Of a stretch of DNA of 10,202 nt, positions 1-5,576 are shown in pieces (the stretch's first letter is position 1; each line of letters opens with the position of its first letter). The notes beneath the pieces are model-generated. The model searched no databases, was not told the origin of the DNA, and worked only from the letters and a program-made list of their open reading frames with translations. The position numbers were made by a program, and so were the translations under genes. This DNA is from JBBREP01 sp038202885. GTDB lineage: Bacteria; Actinomycetota; Acidimicrobiia; IMCC26256; PALSA-610. The DNA is taken from contig JBBREP010000112.1 in the NCBI GenBank assembly GCA_038202885.1, positions 1 through 10,202 of the forward strand. The letters are read 5' to 3'.

Positions 1-204
1 GAGGTCGGCGAGATCGAGTGTCCAAGAGCGCGACGCGGGGGAGCGTTTCTGGAGCGCGCCGAGGACTGTGGCGAGACGCTCGGCGCGCCGAGCACAGATC
101 CCCACGACGGCGCCGCGCTCAGCCAGCCCCATTGCCAGCGCCTCGCCGATGCCTGTCGATGCGCCCGTGACGAGCACACGTTTGCCGGAGAAGTCATATG
201 TCAT
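1..204 (-). CDS. Short-chain dehydrogenase/reductase, N-terminal part (runs off left edge)
   Basis: This is the first 68 codons of an SDR-family oxidoreductase; the rest lies beyond the left edge. The ATG at 204 opens MTYDFSGKRVLVTG, followed by the glycine-rich nucleotide-binding motif TGASTGIG at residues 13-20, the hallmark of classical SDRs. After the second strand the sequence reads ICARRAER. Arginines there, with no aspartate, usually mean NADP(H) preference; this is inference from the family. The catalytic Ser-Tyr-Lys part is not in the window, so activity and substrate cannot be judged. It is divergent from the SDR at 314-1117, with 109 bases between the starts. No clear Shine-Dalgarno precedes the ATG. 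The family assignment is secure and the specific reaction unknown. Confidence 0.88.
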   Translation of the reverse strand, partial: MTYDFSGKRVLVTGASTGIGEALAMGLAERGAVVGICARRAERLATVLGALQKRSPASRSWTLDLADL

Positions 205-251
205 CGCGTGAGCATCGCGCACGGCGGCCGGTGCGGTCACGCCGCGCCGGT

Positions 252-263
252 GCGAGCGCTCGC
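252..263. promoter_or_regulatory. 12-bp palindrome between divergent SDR genes, possible operator
   Basis: GCGAGCGCTCGC is a perfect palindrome centred in the 109-base gap between the two divergent SDR starts. Its position would suit a shared repressor site. In DNA this GC-rich, 12-bp GC palindromes also occur by chance, and no regulator gene is visible, so this is only a candidate. Confidence 0.22.
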
Positions 264-298
264 GTGCTCGACCAGACCCAAGACCGTCATCGAGCCGA

Positions 299-304
299 TA
301 CTGT
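299..304 (+). promoter_or_regulatory. Possible -10 element for the SDR at 314
   Basis: TACTGT fits the actinobacterial TANNNT -10 pattern and ends nine bases before the ATG at 314. That spacing would give a very short leader or none, consistent with the lack of a Shine-Dalgarno. No convincing -35 is seen 16-18 bases upstream, so the call is weak. Confidence 0.25.
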
Positions 305-313
305 GCCGCGCCG

Positions 314-1117
314 ATGACTGCCGCTGCTTTCCCGCCCGTCACGCCAGAGTCCGTGCTCCTCACTGATCGAGTCGCCGTCGTTACGGGCGCGGCCCAGGGC
401 ATTGGTCGAGCCTGCGCGCTCGCGTTCGCTCGTTTCGGGGCGCACGTCGCGATTTGCGATCGCGATGCCGACGGCCTTGCCACGGTGGCCGCGGAGATCG
501 CCGCGCTCGGGCGACAGGCCCTCGTCGGCGTCCTCGATGTGCGCGACGGCGAGCAGGTGCGAACGCACATCGACGAGACCGCGACGAGCCTTGGTCCGAT
601 CGATGTGCTCGTGAACAACGCGGGTGGCGGCTTTCACGCCGACCTTGTTGATGTGGCCGACAAAGGACAAGACGCGCTGATCCGCGAGAACTTCACGTCG
701 GTCACGAACTTCATCCGGGCGTGTGTGGCGCGCGCGCCTGAACGCGGGGCGAGCATCGTCAACATGACCTCGATCGAAGCGCACCGCGCGGCACCCGGGT
801 ACGCGGTCTACGCGGCAATGAAGTCGGCGGTGGCGTCGCTGAGCAAGTCGCTCGCACTTGAACTCGGCCCTCGCCACATCCGGGTCAATTGCATCGCGAT
901 GGACGTGATTCCTACGCCCGGTATCGGCGGCGAACACGGCGTGCACACGCCGCTGCCGATCGTCGCGCACGTCGACGACGTGGCGGCCGCCGCGATCTAC
1001 CTTGCGAGTGACTGGAGCCGTTTCGTCACGGGCAGCACGATCCACGTCGATGGCGGCAATCTCGCGGCGGCAGGGTGGTTCCGCCAACCCGACGGCACCT
1101 ACTCAACCGGCGCGTGA
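314..1117 (+). CDS. SDR family oxidoreductase (classical, probably NAD-dependent)
   Basis: A complete 267-residue classical SDR, a cytosolic Rossmann-fold alcohol/ketone oxidoreductase. All family signatures are visible: TGAAQGIG at residues 24-31 for cofactor binding, NNAG at 101-104, catalytic Ser153 in NMTSIEAH, and Tyr166/Lys170 in YAAMK. The C-terminus carries the usual strand SRFVTGSTIHVDGG (about 235-248). Asp49 at the end of the second strand (AICDRD) favours NAD(H) over NADP(H), unlike the neighbouring SDR. The ATG at 314 leaves a 19-residue N-terminal extension before the first strand, slightly long but normal. No Shine-Dalgarno is evident, and a possible -10 sits just upstream. The gene converges on the hydratase/SnoaL operon. 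The context of acyl-CoA-type enzymes suggests hydroxy/keto interconversion in a catabolic route, but the substrate is unknown. Confidence 0.93.
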   Translation: MTAAAFPPVTPESVLLTDRVAVVTGAAQGIGRACALAFARFGAHVAICDRDADGLATVAAEIAALGRQALVGVLDVRDGEQVRTHIDETATSLGPIDVLVNNAGGGFHADLVDVADKGQDALIRENFTSVTNFIRACVARAPERGASIVNMTSIEAHRAAPGYAVYAAMKSAVASLSKSLALELGPRHIRVNCIAMDVIPTPGIGGEHGVHTPLPIVAHVDDVAAAAIYLASDWSRFVTGSTIHVDGGNLAAAGWFRQPDGTYSTGA

Positions 1118-1160
1118 CCATTGCGCCTCGTTCGCCGCGACCCGCTGGCGATAACGCTCG

Positions 1161-1202
1161 CGGTTCGGGCATGTCGAAGGGCTCGCGAGCACCTTCGAAC
1201 CG
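1161..1202. terminator. Compound inverted repeat between convergent genes, probable bidirectional terminator or REP-like element
   Basis: Two nested inverted repeats lie in the 90-base gap between converging genes. The outer arms are CGGTTCG (1161-1167) and CGAACCG (1196-1202). The inner arms are TCGAAGG (1174-1180) and CCTTCGA (1192-1198), around the palindrome GCTCGCGAGC (1181-1190). The structure folds in either direction and suits termination from both sides. There is no T-tract. The GTTCG/GTCGAAGG wording resembles dispersed REP-type elements, an alternative explanation. Confidence 0.5.
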
Positions 1203-1207
1203 CACGC

Positions 1208-1588
1208 TCACTCGCTGGTGAGTGCACCGACGAGACCATCGACGTCGGTCACCGTGACCGTCAGCGCTGAGTGTGTTTTACGGAGAAGAGGACCGCGTAC
1301 GGCCTCGCGGAAGTGGACACACACTCCCCGGGCCGAATTGGTGCCGAAGGTGAGCCCGTCGTCGGTGAACGAAAGGCGCGCACCGGCCGCGGTCCACCAG
1401 CGGTAGCCGCTCGTCACATGCGCGCCGTCGATGTTCGCAATCGGCGTGTCGATACGCAGGACACCGTAGGTGGCAACGAAGCGGGCGTCGTCGGTGATCG
1501 TCACGCCGTCTCGTCCTGGCCGTACGCCGAATGGTAGCCAGAACGGGGCGAGTTTGCGGTCGACGGCATATCCAAAGAACCGGGACAC
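1208..1588 (-). CDS. Conserved actinobacterial protein of unknown function
   Basis: A 126-residue soluble protein, the last gene of the leftward operon. It has no signal peptide or membrane segment. Its sequence, rich in short strands (RFFGYAVDRKLAPF, GVTITDDARFVATYG, PIANIDGAHVTSGYRWW, DDGLTFGTN, ARGVCVHFRE, LTVTVTDVDGLVGAL), resembles a conserved family seen widely in actinobacteria without a known role. The reading frame stays open far upstream, but only the part after 1588 looks like a protein. The upstream part is an antisense-type shadow of the DUF2889 gene, rich in Ser, Arg and Pro. I therefore chose the GTG at 1588, 43 bases after the preceding stop. A more upstream CTG is possible. 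No function is proposed, and membership of the operon is the only clue. Confidence 0.72.
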   Translation of the reverse strand: MSRFFGYAVDRKLAPFWLPFGVRPGRDGVTITDDARFVATYGVLRIDTPIANIDGAHVTSGYRWWTAAGARLSFTDDGLTFGTNSARGVCVHFREAVRGPLLRKTHSALTVTVTDVDGLVGALTSE

Positions 1589-1612
1589 TTCTGCGACGCT
1601 AGGCGCGCCCAG

Positions 1613-1626
1613 CCGGCACGTGCCGG
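1613..1626. repeat. 14-bp perfect palindrome in operon gap
   Basis: CCGGCACGTGCCGG lies in the 43-base gap between the DUF2889 gene and the last gene of the operon. As RNA it would give at most a tight hairpin. It could modulate the downstream gene, or it could be chance in GC-rich DNA. Confidence 0.3.
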
Positions 1627-1631
1627 GTGAA

Positions 1632-2429
1632 CTATTCGGCGCAGAGGGCTTCGGGGGTGTCGGCGAAGTTGCGGATGCTGCCGACGTGTCGCGGCGCGGC
1701 AACTGCGATGTCGGGTTGCATCGTGTAACAGACGCCCGACATGCGTTGGAGCAAGTCGCTCGCGATCGGGATGGCGTCGAGATCCATCCCACGACCCATG
1801 CCGATGTCGCACGCTCGCCGTAACACGATGGCCCGTTCGGCCGCGTCAGGTTCGAGCGTGGCGTCGGCCCAGCGCATGAACCCGCCGCGCCACGGCGCCT
1901 GGTCGAACGGGGGTTGCGGGTCGACGATTCCCTGCCCAATGCCGATCGACCACACGAGCGCGAGCGTGCCGTCGACCCAGAGTCGGTTGGTACCGGGTCC
2001 GGCGGCGCCGCGACTGAGATGCGCGCCGATCTCCACGTCGTACTGACGCACCGCGGCGCGAGTACCCGCGATGCGACCTGCGGCGTGCGTGATGGCATGA
2101 CTTGCGGCATCGAATTGGTGGGTGCAATTCATGTGCGGATCGGCGTACGCGCCCGTGGCCGTAAAGCGCGGCGACAGTGGCATGCCGGCGAGGGCTTTCA
2201 GCGGATCGGCCGCGGCGGGGCATGTCGACCACGGCCAGCGGAACGATGCCGCGGTGACCTCGACGACCGCGTCGCCATCGTGGCGCACCGTCACGACGAA
2301 GTGGTGGAAGTCGTCCTCGAGATCGCACACGACGAACTCGGGCGAATCCGGGTTCTCGTGCACGCGGATCCGGCGCCGGTAGACGTCGGCGGTCGTGTCG
2401 AGCGGTGGATCGAAGTGCAGTGCGCTCAC
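1632..2429 (-). CDS. DUF2889 domain-containing protein
   Basis: A 265-residue protein that I recognise as DUF2889-like. The N-terminal half reads VYRRRIRVHENP and CDLEDDFHHFVVTVRHDGD, followed by FRWPWSTCPAAADPLKALAG (about 63-82) and CTHQFDAASHA (about 102-112), the usual landmarks of the family. The biochemical role of DUF2889 is not established. The protein has no signal peptide. It is longer than a bare DUF2889 domain, with a further region (about 115-265) rich in acidic and aromatic residues. The start is taken as GTG at 2429, which overlaps the preceding TGA as GTGA, a sign of translational coupling. A longer start would run 39 bases into the SnoaL gene with low-complexity Ser/Arg residues. 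Co-transcription with a hydratase half and a SnoaL protein suggests the same catabolic pathway. Confidence 0.83.
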   Translation of the reverse strand: MSALHFDPPLDTTADVYRRRIRVHENPDSPEFVVCDLEDDFHHFVVTVRHDGDAVVEVTAASFRWPWSTCPAAADPLKALAGMPLSPRFTATGAYADPHMNCTHQFDAASHAITHAAGRIAGTRAAVRQYDVEIGAHLSRGAAGPGTNRLWVDGTLALVWSIGIGQGIVDPQPPFDQAPWRGGFMRWADATLEPDAAERAIVLRRACDIGMGRGMDLDAIPIASDLLQRMSGVCYTMQPDIAVAAPRHVGSIRNFADTPEALCAE

Positions 2430-2881
2430 TCGAAGACGAGCTCGGGCGGAAGATTGCCCTGGAACCACGTCGTGCGTTCGACACGCTTACAGATCTTCCA
2501 GCCGTCGGTAGTGCGCACGAGCTCGTCGTGGTAGCTGCCGCCGATGAAGAACCAATGCAGTGCGTTCGTGCGCGTGCGCGCGCCCATTGGGTTCGTCATC
2601 TGCGTGCGCGCCGCGGCGCGGTCACCGTCGAGCACGATTTCGGTGTTGGACAGCAGGTGTTGTGACGAAGGGAAAGCCAGCAGCGACTGCATCAGCCACT
2701 GCTTCACCTCGGTGAGCGTTCCCGCGACGCCGCCGGGGTTCGCGGTGTAGTCGAGATGAGCGTCGGGAGTGAAGACCGTGTCGAACAACTCCCAGTCCTG
2801 GCTGTCGATCGCCCAGGCGTAGCGGATCAGTACGTCTTGGATCTCCATGCGATCCGCCATCTCGGCTGGCGAGTAGGTCAC
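2426..2881 (-). CDS. SnoaL-like (NTF2-fold) protein, putative dehydratase/isomerase
   Basis: A 151-residue NTF2-like cone-fold protein of the SnoaL_4 type, with the typical opening AEMADRMEIQDVLIRYAWAIDSQDWELFDTVFTPDAHLDY. Such proteins dehydrate, isomerise or cyclise small ring compounds, or have lost catalysis. Tyr21 and Asp26 (YxxxxD) and His75 (SSQHLLSN) sit at spacings close to the catalytic Tyr/Asp/His of the bile-acid dehydratase BaiE and its relatives, which suggests a dehydratase; this rests on family knowledge and inference. The start is GTG at 2881, sharing GTGA with the stop of the hydratase gene and preceded by AGGAG (2893-2889) seven bases away. A longer frame exists upstream but lies inside the hydratase gene. 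It is the second gene of the leftward operon, and its own stop overlaps the DUF2889 start. Confidence 0.88.
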   Translation of the reverse strand: MTYSPAEMADRMEIQDVLIRYAWAIDSQDWELFDTVFTPDAHLDYTANPGGVAGTLTEVKQWLMQSLLAFPSSQHLLSNTEIVLDGDRAAARTQMTNPMGARTRTNALHWFFIGGSYHDELVRTTDGWKICKRVERTTWFQGNLPPELVFE

Positions 2882-3360
2882 GTCGTTGCTCCTGCCGGAT
2901 CGACTGCATCGGGTTTGCAGTTGATCGCCAGCGTGAACTTCGTCGTGACGACGGGCTCGTGTGTTGTCGCGTCCCGCCATGTGGTCTCGGTGACGTAGAA
3001 CTCGAGCTTGCCGCCGTCGCTCTTGGGTTTCTCGTAGACATCGGCGATCACGCCGTCACCGACGAGCACGTCGCCGACGTGCGGCCAACGACCGTCGTGG
3101 TAGACGAACTCCTGCTCGCCGTGCAGGATCGCTCGGCCCTTGCCGCGGAGCCGCTCGATCGGGAGCCCGGCCGCGCCGCCTTGGCCGAGCGAACCCCAAT
3201 AGGGCATGACGAACGGGAAGGTTGGGGGAGTGGGAGCACCCTCGGCCTGATAGTCGGGTGTCTCGTCGAGCAGTGCCTGCGCGAACACTCGCACTGGCCC
3301 GCGCTCGATCTGCACCCGCTGCTCGCCGAGTTGGGTTCCCTTCAAGTCGAACAACGCCAT
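2878..3360 (-). CDS. MaoC_N / FAS1-like dehydratase-domain protein (hot-dog fold)
   Basis: A 160-residue single hot-dog domain of the MaoC N-terminal (FAS1-like dehydratase) type. Recognisable parts are PPTFPFVMPYW (about 45-55), the core HGEQEFVYHDGRWPHVGDVLVG (about 80-101), VIADVYEKPKSDGGKLEFYVTETTW and EPVVTTKFTLAIN near the end. In known systems such as ChsH1/ChsH2 and two-domain MaoC hydratases, this half pairs with a catalytic MaoC half to hydrate enoyl-CoA. No MaoC partner is seen in this window, so the partner must be encoded elsewhere. It is the first gene of the leftward operon. The ATG at 3360 has no Shine-Dalgarno but sits eight bases after a TATCGT -10-like element, suggesting a leaderless message. 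Its TGA overlaps the next start as GTGA. Confidence 0.87.
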   Translation of the reverse strand: MALFDLKGTQLGEQRVQIERGPVRVFAQALLDETPDYQAEGAPTPPTFPFVMPYWGSLGQGGAAGLPIERLRGKGRAILHGEQEFVYHDGRWPHVGDVLVGDGVIADVYEKPKSDGGKLEFYVTETTWRDATTHEPVVTTKFTLAINCKPDAVDPAGATT

Positions 3361-3368
3361 GGCGCCGC

Positions 3369-3398
3369 ACGATAGCGGCTGCTCTCACAAGCCGTCAG
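3369..3398 (-). promoter_or_regulatory. Possible leaderless promoter of the hydratase operon
   Basis: On the minus strand, CTGACG (3398-3393) and TATCGT (3374-3369) are separated by 18 bases and resemble -35 and -10 boxes. The -10 ends eight bases before the ATG at 3360, so transcription would begin at or next to the start codon. This agrees with the missing Shine-Dalgarno. The -35 match is only moderate. Confidence 0.38.
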
Positions 3399-3418
3399 GC
3401 GTGCGCGTTGGCCTGAGA

Positions 3419-3663
3419 AGGCGCGATAGTCAAGCACCGCGCCGGGAGCGGCGATCGCACAACCTCGTTCTCGCGAGACCGGCGGAGCGATCGCTCGCCG
3501 CGCCGGACGAAGTAGGCGCAACAAACAAGTAGGCGCAACAAACAAGTAGGCGCAGTCGTCAAGTGAGACGCGAACGCGGTGGCGAAGCGAGCGCAGGAGC
3601 GAGGAACGAGCGAAATGCGGCGCAAGCCACTCGCCGCGCCGGACGAAGTAGGCGCAATAGTCA
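3419..3663. repeat. Repeat-rich intergenic segment with tandem and direct repeats
   Basis: This is the bulk of the 300-base gap between the copper oxidase gene and the hydratase operon; no gene is seen in it. An exact 28-bp direct repeat occurs at 3494-3521 and 3630-3657. Overlapping the first copy, a 17-bp unit (AAGTAGGCGCAACAAAC) is repeated at 3510-3526 and 3527-3543, with a partial third copy at 3544-3554. A 14-bp motif AGGCG(C/A)-type ending in ATAGTCA occurs at 3419-3432 and 3650-3663 with one mismatch, and the second copy includes the stop codon of the oxidase gene. Palindromes TCTCGCGAGA (3469-3478) and GAGCGATCGCTC (3485-3496) lie between. Positions 3582-3620 are a purine-rich run of GAGCGA-like words. 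Confidence 0.8.
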
Positions 3664-5403
3664 GGCGACGAGGACCCAGCGGGCGACCGACGGCACGCCG
3701 TTGGCGTTCAGCGCGAACAGCATGTACGGGCCGGGCGGCAGGGTGTTGTCCGACGGCAGGGTTCCGGTCAGCGTCGTACCCGCTGTCGGCGTCGTGGCGA
3801 GCACGACGAGTCGCTGCGACAGGTCCGTGGCGTGGGTCGTCACGCCGGGAGCGACGAGCACAAGCGAGTTCACCGCGACGTTCGTCGTCACGTTGATCGT
3901 GCCGCCGCGCGCTGCGAGTGCGGGTGCTGCGGTAATCGTCGGGCGTGCTCCCTTGAAGAGGTAGGGCGGCGAGTACACCTCGAGCGCCGCGCCGCCTCCG
4001 CCAGTAGCGTTGTCGCCGCCCGAGAGCACGGTGCCATCGGGCAAGAGCACCGCGGTCGAGTGATACGCGCGGCGCTTCAGCTGGGTCGCCATCGCCGACC
4101 ACGTGTCGGTGGCCGGTTGGTACTGCAATGCCTGGTACGTCGGTAGGCCCTGGTTGCCCGCCTGGTTGCCGCCAACCATGAGCATCGTTGCATCGGGAAG
4201 CAGCACGGTGTTCGTGTTGGTGCGCGCTTGCGGCAGCGGCTTCATTGCCTTGAACGCCGGATTGGTGATCGACATGTTGATCCGGACCGACGTGGTCGTC
4301 GCCGGCCAGTTCGTCTGCGGTCCGCCGGCGCGTCCACCGGTGAGTTGGATCGAGAAGTCGCCACCTGGTGTAAGCGGCAGAATCGTCCCGTTGGGGTACG
4401 TGTACTGCTTGGCGAGGACCTTCGGGCCCAGCGTGATTTTCCAGTTGGTCGGGTTCACGTAATGCGTGAACTTCGAGGCGATCGAGAAGATCTGGCCGTT
4501 CGGCAGCTGGAATTCGCTCGGGTACATGTCCTCGCCCGCGCCGAGCTTGTACTGCGCGACAAGTTGTGGCGCACCGACGTTGGGCGGGATGACCTCGACG
4601 TCGTAGTTCGGGACGTTGCGCCGCCCGCCGGCGTGCCCACCGATCGCCACGGCGCGACCGTCAGCGAGACGCACGAGCGAGGGATACCAGCGGCCCTGAT
4701 GCATGGGCGGCGCCTTGGTCCACTTCTCGGTCGCCGGGTCGAACGTAAGGACGACGGGAATGCCCTCGCCCGAATAACCATCGTTGGGATTGAGGCCACC
4801 GATCACCAGGAGTCGGCCGTCGGCGAGCGTGTTGGCAAAGCCGCAGAAGATGTTGTTGTCGAGCGGCGGATCGACGCGCCGCGACTTCTTCGTGGTCGGG
4901 TCGTAAATCGACGCGATCGCCTGCTGTTCGGGGTAGGACTCTCCTGGCACCTTCACCGAATGCGTCGTCCACATGAGGATCTTGCCGGTGTACAGCAAGG
5001 CCATGTGCACTGCAGTGACGATCCCGCCGGGTGTGGCCGGCGCGCCCCATTGTCCGATGTCGCTGGGCAGGTTGCTCTTTACCGGTAGCGATGCGGCCGG
5101 CGTCGTCGGCTGGAGCGATTCAATGGCTGCGACTGCGTGTTCGGATGCGTGCTCGCTGCCGAGACCCTCGGGGTCGTTCAACGTGGGGGCCGCGATTGTG
5201 CGCGGCGAAGCGTTGGCACGTTGCGTGGCACCGTGCGCGCCCGGCATCACGAGCCCGACGCCGAGGAGCAGCACCATGGCCGACCAGCCGCCGACGGTCG
5301 CGCGGCGCACGTTGCGGCCGCGTTGCGCTCGCCGACGGCGCGGCGCGCAGGCCGCGGCGCCGAACTGCGACGCCACCGAATGTTCTGAGCCCCAGCTGAA
5401 CAT
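3661..5403 (-). CDS. Galactose/glyoxal oxidase-like copper radical oxidase (kelch + DUF1929), exported
   Basis: A 580-residue kelch-propeller protein with a C-terminal DUF1929 (galactose-oxidase-like Ig) domain. The copper-radical active site looks complete: Cys187 (NNIFCGF) and Tyr240 (GRWYPS), which would form the thioether radical cofactor, Tyr447-His448 (RAYHST) and His524 (VTTHATD). Such enzymes oxidise primary alcohols or aldehydes and release hydrogen peroxide. Kelch-type repeats (LADGRLLVIGG, LADGRAVAIGG, LLPDATMLMVGG, LLPDGTVLSGG) run from about 190 to 465, and DUF1929 from about 485 to 580. The N-terminus has an arginine-rich segment and one hydrophobic helix (about 39-58), so it is a long signal peptide or membrane anchor. 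ATG 5403 is chosen for its GGAGG (5415-5411) seven bases upstream; an earlier in-frame ATG at 5457 lies inside the promoter. It stands alone. Substrate unknown. Confidence 0.9.
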   Translation of the reverse strand: MFSWGSEHSVASQFGAAACAPRRRRAQRGRNVRRATVGGWSAMVLLLGVGLVMPGAHGATQRANASPRTIAAPTLNDPEGLGSEHASEHAVAAIESLQPTTPAASLPVKSNLPSDIGQWGAPATPGGIVTAVHMALLYTGKILMWTTHSVKVPGESYPEQQAIASIYDPTTKKSRRVDPPLDNNIFCGFANTLADGRLLVIGGLNPNDGYSGEGIPVVLTFDPATEKWTKAPPMHQGRWYPSLVRLADGRAVAIGGHAGGRRNVPNYDVEVIPPNVGAPQLVAQYKLGAGEDMYPSEFQLPNGQIFSIASKFTHYVNPTNWKITLGPKVLAKQYTYPNGTILPLTPGGDFSIQLTGGRAGGPQTNWPATTTSVRINMSITNPAFKAMKPLPQARTNTNTVLLPDATMLMVGGNQAGNQGLPTYQALQYQPATDTWSAMATQLKRRAYHSTAVLLPDGTVLSGGDNATGGGGAALEVYSPPYLFKGARPTITAAPALAARGGTINVTTNVAVNSLVLVAPGVTTHATDLSQRLVVLATTPTAGTTLTGTLPSDNTLPPGPYMLFALNANGVPSVARWVLVA

Positions 5404-5410
5404 CGAATTG

Positions 5411-5415
5411 CCTCC
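5411..5415 (-). promoter_or_regulatory. Strong Shine-Dalgarno of the copper oxidase gene
   Basis: GGAGG on the minus strand, seven bases before the ATG at 5403. It decides the start over the in-frame upstream ATG at 5457, which has no such site. Confidence 0.75.
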
Positions 5416-5438
5416 GGTCCCGTGTTGTTTGTCGACCG

Positions 5439-5467
5439 ACGGTAGTGAACCGAGCACAGGCGGTCAA
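5439..5467 (-). promoter_or_regulatory. Sigma-70-type promoter of the copper oxidase gene
   Basis: On the minus strand, TTGACC (5467-5462) and TACCGT (5444-5439) are separated by exactly 17 bases, a good housekeeping-sigma promoter. The expected start near 5432 leaves a leader of about 29 bases holding the GGAGG site. The promoter faces away from the DUF35 operon. No equally good promoter for that operon was found in the 173-base gap (5404-5576). Confidence 0.58.
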
Positions 5468-5576
5468 CATCCTGGAGGGGCGCTCGGTGACCCCCGCGAC
5501 ACCGGGACTCGGACCGGATTGTCGTGGCGGTCGACGACGTGTTCAACTGCGTGCCGTGCCCCAGCCTCTTCAGACC

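Noticed and set aside
287..1087. 266-codon open frame on the minus strand opposite the complete SDR
   Set aside because: The plus strand carries every SDR motif. The mirror frame is Arg/Asp-rich and has no start signal.
1589..2110. N-terminal extension of the small conserved protein overlapping the DUF2889 gene
   Set aside because: This part is Ser/Arg/Pro-rich shadow sequence. Family-like sequence starts only after the GTG at 1588.
3510..3554. Tandem 17-bp repeat as a possible CRISPR array
   Set aside because: The units abut without unique spacers, there are fewer than three full copies, and no cas gene is present.
3395..3660. Open minus-strand frames reading through the repeat segment
   Set aside because: They encode repeated Leu/Arg/Cys low-complexity peptides produced by the repeats, with no ribosome site or domain.
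4228..5457. Long open frames on the plus strand opposite the copper oxidase, including one continuing into the DUF35 gene
   Set aside because: They are rich in Arg, Ala, Gly and Asp with no domain, and they lie opposite a gene with a complete domain set, a promoter and a ribosome site. They are high-GC antisense shadows.
5404..5576. KstR-type operator for the Rv3521-like operon
   Set aside because: No AACnnGTT-type palindrome was found in the gap before the DUF35 gene. GAACCG at 5447-5452 has no matching second half.
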